From positions 1 through 53,360 of the forward strand of contig LJSY01000004.1 of NCBI GenBank assembly GCA_001314805.1: a DNA stretch of 53,360 nucleotides, written 5' to 3'. A model generated the notes under the pieces. The model worked only from the letters and a program-made list of their open reading frames with translations, was not told where the DNA came from and searched no databases. Shown here piece after piece: positions 19,984 to 27,860 of the stretch. The position numbers and the translations under genes were made by a program. This DNA is from Rhodobacteraceae bacterium HLUCCO18. GTDB taxonomy: Bacteria > Pseudomonadota > Alphaproteobacteria > Rhodobacterales > Rhodobacteraceae. Each line of letters begins with the position of its first letter. Positions within the stretch are counted from its first letter, which is position 1.

Positions 19984-20721
19984 TCAGGCAAGCCCCTGCA
20001 GGCGCTGAAGCTCCTGCAAGGGGGGTGTTTCCGCGATCTGGCGCGGCTCCAGCAGCGGCCATTTCACACCCCGGGGACGTTTCGCGCGCCGCTCCACCAC
20101 ATGGGTGCGGGTGGGCGTGAAGATCCGGTCCACGAGGATGTCGGTCTCGGAGGGCTGAAGCTGATCCTCGACCAGCTGCACGTCATGGACGACCGCGTGA
20201 ACAGGCGTGGATTCGTCCACGAGGCCGAGATCGGTGAACATGCCCCATTCGAGGTCGAAGAAACCGTGACCCTTGCCGAAGCGCACGCCGTTCACCGAGA
20301 CGGCGGAGGCGCCGGTCACGAGGTGGTCGAACCGCCCGCGCCGCGCGATCTGTTCCAAGGTGATCGGCTCGCCGAAATGCTCCATCCCGTCGAGCCACGA
20401 GGCATAGAGCGCCGCACCCTCCGGCACCTTGGCGGGGTCGAGAAACAGGAAGCCGCGATAGATGCCGTAGGTCGACATCACGAAGGGTTTTCCCGCCTCG
20501 ATCATGCGCCGCCGCAGGTCCGTCAGGCAGTTGTCGGGCGTGATGAAAGCGAAGGTCGACGCGGCGTAGGACGGGTCCGCCACCAGCCGGTCGGTCGCGG
20601 TCCCGGAGCCTTCGAAATCCGGGATGACCTCCGCGAAGTTCAGATGAAAGCGGGTATCCGGCCTCGCCACATCCCGCAGCTTCGTCCATATCTTTTCGCG
20701 GATCACCTTGGAGGTCGACAT
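19984..20721 (-). CDS. 5-formyltetrahydrofolate cyclo-ligase family protein (COG0212 paralogue)
   Basis: The roughly 245-residue protein has the MTHFS fold: an N-terminal SKVIREKIWTKLRDVARPD, a central FITPDNCLTDLRRRMIEAGK, and the glycine-rich phosphate loop FGKGHGFFDLEWG. Classical cyclo-ligases convert 5-formyl-THF to methenyl-THF using ATP. A divergent COG0212 paralogue group has been linked by comparative genomics to thiamin metabolism. Its place at the head of a THI5-like ABC operon fits that group better than folate repair. An in-frame GTG at 20730 is an alternative start. Confidence 0.8.
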   Translation of the reverse strand: MSTSKVIREKIWTKLRDVARPDTRFHLNFAEVIPDFEGSGTATDRLVADPSYAASTFAFITPDNCLTDLRRRMIEAGKPFVMSTYGIYRGFLFLDPAKVPEGAALYASWLDGMEHFGEPITLEQIARRGRFDHLVTGASAVSVNGVRFGKGHGFFDLEWGMFTDLGLVDESTPVHAVVHDVQLVEDQLQPSETDILVDRIFTPTRTHVVERRAKRPRGVKWPLLEPRQIAETPPLQELQRLQGLA

Positions 20722-20737
20722 CTTGCTCACACGTATC

Positions 20738-20773
20738 GTTTCAGTGTTTCATCATCCTGGAACAGACGTTTCA
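20738..20773. promoter_or_regulatory. Three GTTTCA repeats in the divergent promoter region, candidate RpiR operator
   Basis: GTTTCA occurs at 20738-20743, 20746-20751 and 20768-20773, spaced 8 and 22 bp start to start, within the 75 bp between the cyclo-ligase gene and the rpiR-type gene. Repeats in a divergent regulator gap are the usual place for an autoregulatory operator. Binding is inferred only. Confidence 0.45.
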
Positions 20774-20796
20774 TTCGTCAAGGGAATTCGTCGGCC

Positions 20797-21642
20797 ATGG
20801 CTTCGAGACTGATCCTGCGAATCCAGGAGCGTTCCGCGCGCCTGACCGCAAGTGAGAAGAAGATCGCGCAGGTTCTCTTGCAGAACCAAGGTCTTATCGA
20901 GACGCACACGGCGACCGAACTGGCCAACCTGGCCGGTGTGTCGAAAGCCACCACTGCCCGTTTTTTCCGCAGTCTGGGATATGCCGATTTCGAGGAAGTC
21001 CGGCTACAGGCCCGGGAGGAGCGTAACCGGCGCGAGCCCTATGCCGGTCCCGAATCGGGCTACGAACCCGCGACGCTGGGCCGGACGATCTCCGATCACC
21101 TCGAACTCGAATTGCGCAACCTGACGCGCAGCTTCGAAGAGATGCGCTCGGACCTTCTGCCCGAAGTGGCCGCGATGCTGACGACCGCGCCGCGAGTCTG
21201 GTTCCTCGGCTTCGGCGACGAGGAGGGCGTGGCCTCGGTGGGGCGTTCGGTGTTCGCCCGTCTCAGGCATGGTGTCCACCAGCTGCAGGGGTCGGGCCAG
21301 TCATGGGCCGCGGAACTGTCGATGACCGGGCCGCGCGATGTCCTCATGGTGCTGACGTTCGAGCCGCGACCGAAGGTGCTGCGCCCGCTGCTGGCCCACG
21401 CCCGCACCACGCGCATGCGGATCGTCACCGTCACCGATCACGCCTATGCCGCGCAGGCGGAGCGGTTTTCCGAGGTCGTTCTGCCCTGCCATGTGGCGAG
21501 CTACGGCATCCTGCCGACCCACGCGACGATGCTCTCGGTTCTCCGACTTATCGCGGTGGCGTATCTGGGCCGCAACGCCGAGGCGGTCAGCCAGCGCATC
21601 GCAACGCTGTCCGCGATCGACGAGGAACTCGATCTGTATTGA
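20797..21642 (+). CDS. MurR/RpiR-family transcriptional regulator
   Basis: The 281-residue protein has the RpiR helix-turn-helix (about 1-77: RLTASEKKIAQVLLQN, ATELANLAGVSKATTARFFR) and a C-terminal SIS domain (about 120-260: VWFLGFGDEEGVASVGRSVF, VLMVLTFEPRPKV). RpiR proteins repress or activate adjacent catabolic or transport operons in response to a bound, usually phosphorylated, ligand. It is divergent from the cyclo-ligase/ABC operon with 75 bp between starts and is its probable regulator. The ATG at 20797 is where family sequence begins. Confidence 0.9.
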   Translation: MASRLILRIQERSARLTASEKKIAQVLLQNQGLIETHTATELANLAGVSKATTARFFRSLGYADFEEVRLQAREERNRREPYAGPESGYEPATLGRTISDHLELELRNLTRSFEEMRSDLLPEVAAMLTTAPRVWFLGFGDEEGVASVGRSVFARLRHGVHQLQGSGQSWAAELSMTGPRDVLMVLTFEPRPKVLRPLLAHARTTRMRIVTVTDHAYAAQAERFSEVVLPCHVASYGILPTHATMLSVLRLIAVAYLGRNAEAVSQRIATLSAIDEELDLY

Positions 21643-21664
21643 TCTTTCAGGTGCAACGGGCGTC

Positions 21665-21702
21665 ATCAGCGCCAAAGGTTCAATGAACCCGACAGCGCTG
21701 AT
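21665..21702. repeat. Nested inverted repeat between convergent rpiR-type gene and tRNA-Pro
   Basis: ATCAGCGC (21665-21672) pairs with GCGCTGAT (21695-21702), and inside it GGTTCA (21677-21682) pairs with TGAACC (21684-21689). The two-part stem lies 22 bp after the regulator stop and 24 bp beyond the tRNA-Pro 3' end. There is no T-run on either side, so if it ends transcription it is not a standard intrinsic terminator. Confidence 0.6.
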
Positions 21703-21726
21703 CGTTCCTGAGTTCTCTGTGAAATC

Positions 21727-21803
21727 TGGTCGGAGTGAGAGGATTCGAACCTCCGACCCCTGCCTCCCGAAGACAGTGCTCTACCAGGCTGAGCTACACT
21801 CCG
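21727..21803 (-). tRNA. tRNA-Pro (anticodon CGG), CCA encoded
   Basis: The cloverleaf reads acceptor CGGAGTG/CACTCCG, D-arm GCTC/GAGC with GG, anticodon arm CTGTC-TTCGGGA-GGCAG giving anticodon CGG, and T-arm GGAGG-TTCGAAT-CCTCT (one G-T pair), then A and an encoded CCA. It decodes CCG. Confidence 0.97.
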
Positions 21804-21849
21804 ACCGTGCCGCGCGGGATAGCGCCGACGCGGGGGCATTGCAAGGGTG

Positions 21850-22845
21850 TCAATCGCTGTCCAGCGCCTGGCCGCCGGGCGCCTCGCGCCGCTGCGTGCC
21901 GCGCAGGGCGCCGGACAGGAACGGCGCCACGCGTGGCGCGGACGGTGCGCCCAACCGCGACCGGGTCCGCAGCACCGGCGTGGTGGTCGAGCGCCCGCCC
22001 CGATCCTCGCGGAAGACGATGTAGATGCCGGAGGCCACGATGATCGATGTCCCCAGAAGCGTCGCCGGCTCCAGCGCTTCGCCGAAGAACAGCGCGCCGT
22101 AGGCAGAGGCCCAGATGATCTGGGAATACTGCATCGGCGCGACCGTTGCGGCGGGCGCGGAACGGTAGGCGAGGATCAGGAAATTGGTGGCGACGATCGC
22201 AAGCACCGCGATCACGGCCAGAAGCCCCAGGTCCTGCGCGGGCATTGGTTCGTAGACGAAGGGCATCGCTGCGCCCATCAGCACGAAATTGGCCATCAAC
22301 GGATAGAGGATCAGGACGACCGGCCGCTCGTCCTGTCCGATCTTGCGCACGATGACCGATGCGAAAGCCCCCGTGACCGCCGCGATCAGCGCCGCGGCAT
22401 GGCCCAGTGTCAGCTCCGTTGCTCCCGGTTGCAGCACCACGAACACCCCGCCGAGCCCGACCAGCACCGCCAGCCCGCGGCGGATGCCAACCCGTTCGCC
22501 AAGAAGCGGGATGGCCAGCACGGTGATCAGGAGCGGCGCGGCGAAAAGGATGGCGTAGACCTGCGCCAGCGGCAGCGCGGCGAAGGCGTAGAACGCCGCA
22601 CTGCCAGAGATGACGGCCGCGGTCGTTCGCAGCGTCGTCCAGAAGGGATGCACCGGGCGCAGGTGCCCAGGCGCCGTGTCACGCATCAACAGGAAGGTGA
22701 CCACCGGAAACCCGAAGAGCACGCTGAAGAACACGATCTGGAACGGCGAATAGCTGCCGCCGAGATATTTGATGATCGCGTCATGCGAGGCGAATATGCC
22801 GAAGGCGGCAAGGGCCAGCAGGACGCCTTTGTTACTCGGGTTCAC
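21850..22845 (-). CDS. EamA-family drug/metabolite transporter (DMT)
   Basis: The 331-residue membrane protein has two EamA repeats of about five helices each (ALAAFGIFASHDAIIKYLGG begins the first, AAALIAAVTGAFASVIVRKI the second). ERVGIRRGLAVLVGLGGV is the usual mid-point motif. A basic, disordered C-terminal tail of about 45 residues follows the last helix. DMT proteins export or import small metabolites; the substrate is unknown. The start is a GTG at 22845. It stands alone, next to tRNA-Pro. A second DMT gene lies at 37212-38081. Confidence 0.88.
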   Translation of the reverse strand: MNPSNKGVLLALAAFGIFASHDAIIKYLGGSYSPFQIVFFSVLFGFPVVTFLLMRDTAPGHLRPVHPFWTTLRTTAAVISGSAAFYAFAALPLAQVYAILFAAPLLITVLAIPLLGERVGIRRGLAVLVGLGGVFVVLQPGATELTLGHAAALIAAVTGAFASVIVRKIGQDERPVVLILYPLMANFVLMGAAMPFVYEPMPAQDLGLLAVIAVLAIVATNFLILAYRSAPAATVAPMQYSQIIWASAYGALFFGEALEPATLLGTSIIVASGIYIVFREDRGGRSTTTPVLRTRSRLGAPSAPRVAPFLSGALRGTQRREAPGGQALDSD

Positions 22846-23024
22846 GGGTCTGGTCCGGTCGGTCGGGGTCTGTTCCTGTCCCCGACCTTAACGCGCCATG
22901 TCTGCGCTGGACATATCGCCGCCAGGATTTCTGTGCGACTCCGTGTTGCGTGTTGCACGATCCACATGCGCGGAACGGCCCGGGCCGCGCATTGCAGGTG
23001 CGCCGCCCGAGGTTGCATCCGGGC

Positions 23025-24125
23025 TCAGCCTGCCGCCAGCCTGGCCACGATCGCGTCGCCCATCTCGGCGGTGGAAACCGGCGTCATCCCCTCCTCACCC
23101 AGAAGGTCGGCGGTACGCAGCCCGTCGGCCAGCACTGTCTCGACGGCCGCCTCGACCCGGTCCGCCTCATCCCCGAGGTCGAAGGAATAGCGCAGCGCCA
23201 TGGCGAAGCTGAGGATGCAGGCGATCGGGTTGGCCTTGCCCTGCCCCGCGATATCGGGGGCGGAGCCGTGGACGGGCTCGTAAAGCGCCTTGGGCCGGCC
23301 GTTTTCCATCGGTGCACCCAGCGAGGCCGAGGGCAGCATGCCGAGCGAGCCGGTCAGCATCGCGGCAAGGTCGGACAGAAGATCGCCGAAGAGGTTGTCG
23401 GTCACGATCACGTCGAACTGCTTGGGCCAGCGTGTCAGCTGCATCGCGCCCGCGTCGGCGTACATGTGCGACAGCTCCACGTCCGGATACTCGGCGTCGT
23501 GGATCTCCTGCACCACGTCGCGCCACAGGACACCCGACTCCATGACGTTGGCCTTCTCCATCGAGCAGACCCTGTTGTCACGCTTGCGCGCCAGTTCGAA
23601 GGCGGAGCGTGCCACGCGCGCGATCTCGCTTTCGGTGTAGCGCTGGGTGTTGACGCCCACGCGTTCGTTGCCCTCGGTATGGATGCCGCGGGGCTCCCCG
23701 AAATAGACGCCGGAGGTCAGTTCCCGGATGATCATGATGTCGAGGCCTGCCACGATGTCCTTCTTCAGCGAAGAGAAATCGGCGAGCGCGTCGAAGCATT
23801 GCGCGGGGCGGAGATTGGCGTAGAGGTCCATTTCCTTGCGCAGGCGCAGGAGGCCGCGCTCGGGCTTCACGGAAAAGTCGAGCACGTCGTATTTCGGCCC
23901 GCCGACGGCGCCCAGGAGAACGGCATCGACCTCCTGCGCCTTTGCCATCGTCGCGTCGGTCAGCGGCGTTCCATGGGCGTCGTAGGCTGCCCCGCCCACA
24001 AGGTCCTCGCTCACGTCGAAGGCGAGTCCTCTCGTCCCGAACCAGTCGATGATCTTGCGCACCTCGGCCATGACCTCGGGGCCGATCCCGTCGCCGGGCA
24101 GGATAAGCAGTGAGCGGTCGGTCAT
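23025..24125 (-). CDS. leuB: 3-isopropylmalate dehydrogenase
   Basis: The 366-residue enzyme begins [16 protein letters not shown] (GDGIGPE at 11-17). It contains the arginine-bearing substrate loop [14 protein letters not shown] and the Mg/NAD signature [20 protein letters not shown], then [18 protein letters not shown]. It oxidises and decarboxylates 3-isopropylmalate to 4-methyl-2-oxopentanoate in leucine biosynthesis. Length and motifs are canonical. It is downstream of the EEP-family and membrane protein genes and leuD on the same strand, with a 102-bp gap, so it may have its own promoter. Confidence 0.97.
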   Translation of the reverse strand: MTDRSLLILPGDGIGPEVMAEVRKIIDWFGTRGLAFDVSEDLVGGAAYDAHGTPLTDATMAKAQEVDAVLLGAVGGPKYDVLDFSVKPERGLLRLRKEMDLYANLRPAQCFDALADFSSLKKDIVAGLDIMIIRELTSGVYFGEPRGIHTEGNERVGVNTQRYTESEIARVARSAFELARKRDNRVCSMEKANVMESGVLWRDVVQEIHDAEYPDVELSHMYADAGAMQLTRWPKQFDVIVTDNLFGDLLSDLAAMLTGSLGMLPSASLGAPMENGRPKALYEPVHGSAPDIAGQGKANPIACILSFAMALRYSFDLGDEADRVEAAVETVLADGLRTADLLGEEGMTPVSTAEMGDAIVARLAAG

Positions 24126-24227
24126 GAATGGGGTCCCCCGTATTGTCTTGGCCGTTGGCGCATCGCGTAGTCGCAGCGTGGGGGAGGGTCAAGTCGACAG
24201 CGGCCCGTGGATCGGCCGGAGCCACGG

Positions 24228-25376
24228 CTAGAACGCCAGATCGATCCAGACAAGGCGATGATCCGAGGCGGCCGAAGCCGTCCCGGCCGATATGCCGAGC
24301 AGTGGTGCGTCACCGGGCCAGAGGATGCCGGAGTCCGTCACGGCGAGCGTCCGCGATGGCAGGAGATAATCCACGCGCAACTGGCCCGGACCGTCCTCGG
24401 GCCAGTCGGCTGTGACCATGCCACCATCCGGGCGGCGCGGCTCCGGGTCCTGCAGCCGTGCATGGGTCCGAAGGGCGGCAAGGCCCTCGCGCCTGCCCTC
24501 GCCGCGCTCCGGGTCGATGTTGAAGGTTCCCATCACCACGAAGCGCTCTGCGGACAAGGACGAACCCTCCGGGGTCCATCCGCCGAGATACTGCACCCAG
24601 AACAGAAGCTCGTCGGCATTGCGCAGTCCGTTGCGGTCCTCCGGCCCGTCGAACACGGGCGCCGAGGCATGGCTGGCCAGAAGGTTCAGCGTGCCGGCAG
24701 GCGTCAGGACTTCCACGTCCCACGCCCCGACGGAGTGCAGGCGCAGGATCGGGAGTGCTGCGGCCGGCGTCACGCCTTCGGCCGCATTCCCCGGCAGGGC
24801 CACCCATGGCAGGCCGGTGAAATCACGGACCCCGCCGATGGGAAACCGCGACAGGAGCGCCATGCCCCCGTCGCCTGAAAACAGCCCGTAACCATGGGCG
24901 TCCCGCGCCCGCCATGTGCGCCCGTCGCCGTCGAGATCGATGCCGGTCGGGCGCCCGCTGTTGGGCGCGGCGGCGAAAAGGTGGGCGTAGTCCGCGCCCC
25001 TGTCGCGCAACGCCTCGCGCAGCGCCGTCAGCGCCGCGAGCCCTGCGTCATGGTCCATGTCGAGGAGCAGGAGGATATCCGCATCGGCCGCCGCGATGAT
25101 GTCGAGCGTCGCAAGAACCTGCGCGTCGTCCCCCGCAACGATGTCCCGCAGCAGAAGGCCGGGCCCGGCGCGGGACAGGCCGGTATGGAAAACCGCGATG
25201 CGAAGAGGGTCGGCGGCTGCCGGAGCAGGCAGCGCCGTCAGCGCGACAAGGCAGGCGAGGGCGGACCGTCGGAGCCGACCGATGCGGTCAGCCGGGCGCG
25301 GCGTTGACCGATCATGTCCGCGACCCGGGACATCGCCAGTCCGCGCATGAGCATGCTGAGCGGAATGAACATCCAC
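24228..25376 (-). CDS. Endonuclease/exonuclease/phosphatase family protein, secreted, start uncertain
   Basis: The core (from DPLRIAVFHTGLSRAGPG) contains EEP-fold markers: LLLLDMDHDAG, the asparagine-type MGTFNIDPERGEG, and SDHRLVWIDLAF at the C-terminus. Such proteins hydrolyse phosphodiester or phosphomonoester bonds. A signal-peptide-like stretch RRSALACLVALTALPAPAAA precedes the core. The odd point is initiation. Between the GTG at 25376, deep inside the upstream gene, and the signal sequence there is no ATG, GTG or TTG in frame. The true start may be this GTG, a non-standard codon such as ATC at 25283, or obscured by a sequence error. The gene overlaps the upstream membrane protein gene. 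Confidence 0.75.
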   Translation of the reverse strand: MDVHSAQHAHARTGDVPGRGHDRSTPRPADRIGRLRRSALACLVALTALPAPAAADPLRIAVFHTGLSRAGPGLLLRDIVAGDDAQVLATLDIIAAADADILLLLDMDHDAGLAALTALREALRDRGADYAHLFAAAPNSGRPTGIDLDGDGRTWRARDAHGYGLFSGDGGMALLSRFPIGGVRDFTGLPWVALPGNAAEGVTPAAALPILRLHSVGAWDVEVLTPAGTLNLLASHASAPVFDGPEDRNGLRNADELLFWVQYLGGWTPEGSSLSAERFVVMGTFNIDPERGEGRREGLAALRTHARLQDPEPRRPDGGMVTADWPEDGPGQLRVDYLLPSRTLAVTDSGILWPGDAPLLGISAGTASAASDHRLVWIDLAF

Positions 25377-26092
25377 AACGTGATACCCCAGACCAACGCA
25401 TGCGGAGAGGACAGGACGTCGATCTTGACATGGTTGGCAGCCACGACGGCCACCACGGGAAGCACGAATGGCGCGAAAACCCCTAAGATCACGTTAACGA
25501 GGCTGTCACGGCGCAACCTTTTGACAACGTCTCCGCCGGTGGTGGGATCGAAGGTCGGCAGGTTGATCCAGACGTTGAAGGAGCTTCCGCGATTGGGCCA
25601 CTGATTCAGCCGGATCAGAAGCGCGAAGCAGAAGATCGAGAACAGCATCACCAGTGTGGCGATCCCGGTCATGCCCTTGATCTGGCTGATCTGGAACGGC
25701 TCCAGCCCCGGCGGCAGATGCGTCTCGATCATCTGGACCGGGCTGAACGGGAAATCCAGCGCCGTGGCGACGAGCAGCCCGAAGGCGTTCACGATGAGCG
25801 CGAGGCTTGACCCTTCGCCGGGATTGGCGCTGACCACGAGGCTCAGCAGGAACAGGGTCACGAAGAGCGACAGGATGCGCACGCGGTTGAAGGGCGGCGC
25901 GTCGCGAAACTCGATCAATCCCGGGTAGGTCGCGGCGTATTCCATGCCCACGAAAACACCGAGCGCCAGCGCGACGAGTGTCACGACCTGACTGCCCTCC
26001 GGCGTTGTGCCGGGGATCAAGAGCGACGGAGTCGCGATCACGACTACGGCGATCAGCGCTCGGGCCACTGCACCTACGAGCTGGGTCAGCAC
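25238..26092 (-). CDS. Multi-pass membrane protein of unknown function
   Basis: The 284-residue protein has about seven hydrophobic segments, for example LIAVVVIATPSLLIPG, VVTLVALALGVFVGMEYAA, ILSLFVTLFLLSLVV, ATLVMLFSIFCFALLI and VILGVFAPFVLPVVAVVAAN. A polar loop in the middle contains NVWINLPTFDPTTGGDV. I do not recognise a family. It starts with GTG at 26092, supported by GAGGTAG eight bases upstream. It overlaps the EEP-family gene that follows, so the two are probably co-expressed and may work together at the membrane. Confidence 0.8.
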   Translation of the reverse strand: MLTQLVGAVARALIAVVVIATPSLLIPGTTPEGSQVVTLVALALGVFVGMEYAATYPGLIEFRDAPPFNRVRILSLFVTLFLLSLVVSANPGEGSSLALIVNAFGLLVATALDFPFSPVQMIETHLPPGLEPFQISQIKGMTGIATLVMLFSIFCFALLIRLNQWPNRGSSFNVWINLPTFDPTTGGDVVKRLRRDSLVNVILGVFAPFVLPVVAVVAANHVKIDVLSSPHALVWGITLWMFIPLSMLMRGLAMSRVADMIGQRRARLTASVGSDGPPSPALSR

Positions 26093-26348
26093 GAACTCTA
26101 CCTCAATCTCGAAGTCGGTTGATCCAACTTCGTAGTTATTGAATCAGTCCGGTGCGTGTCCCACTCGGTCCAAAATTGCGTTAATGCTTCTGGATTGCGA
26201 CACAAACCGCCCGATTTTTGCCACAAATCTGCCCAAGTTCGGTGGTGCGCGCAACAGGCGCGGGCCCACACCTATCGAAGGCGGTCGCGATTGACCGCCA
26301 CACTGTGCTGCATTTGCATCAGTGAGCTTCCCCAACAGGGGCAGTGGG

Positions 26349-26954
26349 TTAGACCCAGGGGCGGGCCTGCGCGGCCTCGGTTTCGAACGCGTCGATCGCG
26401 GCGGCCTTTTCCAGCGTCAGGCCGATATCGTCGAGACCGTTGAGCAGGCAGTGCTTGCGGAAGGGGTCGACATCGAACGCGATCGATCCGCCGTCGGGGC
26501 CGGTGATCGTCTGGCTCTCGAGATCGACCGTTATCACGGCATTCGAACCGCGGCTGGCGTCGTCCATCAGCTTGTCCACGTCCTCCTGCGGCAGGACGAT
26601 GGGCAGGATACCGTTCTTGAAGCAGTTGTTGAAGAAGATGTCCGCGAAGGATGGGGCGACCACGCAGCGGATGCCGAAATCCAGGAGCGCCCACGGCGCG
26701 TGTTCCCGCGACGATCCGCAGCCGAAGTTTTCGCCGGCCACGAGGATCTGCGCCTCTCGATAGGCGGGCTGGTTCAGCACGAAATCCGGGATCTCGTTGC
26801 CGTCGTCGTCATAGCGCATCTCGTCGAACAGGTTCTTTCCGAGGCCCGAGCGCTTGATCGTCTTCAGGAACTGCTTGGGGATGATCATGTCGGTGTCGAC
26901 GTTGATCTGGGGCAGCGGCGCGGCGACGCCGGTCAACTTGGTGAACTTGTCCAT
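26349..26954 (-). CDS. leuD: 3-isopropylmalate dehydratase small subunit
   Basis: The 201-residue protein has the LeuD swivelling-domain motifs: [18 protein letters not shown], the active-site loop [17 protein letters not shown], and [17 protein letters not shown]. Together with LeuC it isomerises 2- to 3-isopropylmalate. Its partner leuC is about 3.3 kb away at 30241-31647 rather than adjacent, separated by a DUF4198/HupE/MFS insert. A 256-bp gap with no clear gene follows before the next coding region on this strand. Confidence 0.97.
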   Translation of the reverse strand: MDKFTKLTGVAAPLPQINVDTDMIIPKQFLKTIKRSGLGKNLFDEMRYDDDGNEIPDFVLNQPAYREAQILVAGENFGCGSSREHAPWALLDFGIRCVVAPSFADIFFNNCFKNGILPIVLPQEDVDKLMDDASRGSNAVITVDLESQTITGPDGGSIAFDVDPFRKHCLLNGLDDIGLTLEKAAAIDAFETEAAQARPWV

Positions 26955-27014
26955 GGCGGCTCTCCTGTCAGACGGGTGTTGCGATACCGCGCCCGCGCCC
27001 GGTGGGCAAGCCGG

Positions 27015-27854
27015 TCAGGGTGCGCTTTCAAGGCGCGGGACCTCGAAAGTCAGGCTGGCCCACAGCGTGCGCCATTCGGCGGGGTCGGGGCCTTCGGCGT
27101 CCTCCACCGGCTCCAGCGTCACGGCGTTGATCAGGTATTCCATGCCGCGACTGACCGAAACCACGACGATGCCGTTTCCATCGGTCTGGTAGAGCGTAAG
27201 CTCCGCCTCGCCGCGGCTGCCGTCTTCGTTGACGCTACGGGCGAAGACCTCAACCTGCGACATGCCGCGCGGCTCTCCGTCGAGCCAGAGCTGCACCGGC
27301 AGCGCGCCGGCAAGATCGTCGGTATAGGGGTTGGCGAGGGCGACGAGTTCCGTGCGCAGGCCGACGACGCTGTCCTCGCCGCGCCCATGGCCGATGGCGA
27401 CGAGCGACTTGGCGTAGCGGATGTAATCCTCGCGCACGTCGATCCGGTCGAGGCCGCGCTCGTCCTGCAAGGCGTCCAAGTCGCCCAGCCCCTTGTGTTC
27501 CGCGAAGGCTGTGAAGCGATCCCATTCGTCCCAGGTCAGGTCCTGCGCTGCGGTCTCGTGCACGATGATGGCAAGGCCTTCGGGCAGCTCCTCGGTATTG
27601 AGTGCCGGGATGTCGCCGATCCGGCCCTCGACCGGGAACGCACCTTCCGGCGTAATGACCTCGAAGCGGGCGAAATTGCGCGGCAGGTAGCTCTGGGCTG
27701 CGCCGCGAAACTCCTCGCCCACGCGAAGGTTGGCGAGCACGCCATCCCCTGCTGCCGCGCGATAGGCTTCGGGCGAGATCCAGAATTCATGCGCATCGCC
27801 CTTGTCGGCCCCTGCGAAGAGGGCGAGTAATGCGGCCAGCGCCAGACGGAGCAT
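27015..27854 (-). CDS. DUF4198 (NikM-like) secreted protein, possible metal-binding accessory
   Basis: The 279-residue precursor has a signal peptide (MLRLALAALLALFAGADKGDA) and a mature protein beginning HEFWISPEAYRAAAGD. This His-containing N-terminus is diagnostic of DUF4198, whose members are periplasmic and recur beside nickel, cobalt or other metal transporters. The start is only 6 bp from the divergent HupE-type gene, which also has a mature N-terminus starting with His (HEIRP). The shared architecture and position suggest a joint role in metal handling. The metal is unknown. Confidence 0.8.
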   Translation of the reverse strand: MLRLALAALLALFAGADKGDAHEFWISPEAYRAAAGDGVLANLRVGEEFRGAAQSYLPRNFARFEVITPEGAFPVEGRIGDIPALNTEELPEGLAIIVHETAAQDLTWDEWDRFTAFAEHKGLGDLDALQDERGLDRIDVREDYIRYAKSLVAIGHGRGEDSVVGLRTELVALANPYTDDLAGALPVQLWLDGEPRGMSQVEVFARSVNEDGSRGEAELTLYQTDGNGIVVVSVSRGMEYLINAVTLEPVEDAEGPDPAEWRTLWASLTFEVPRLESAP

Positions 27855-27860
27855 GATAAC

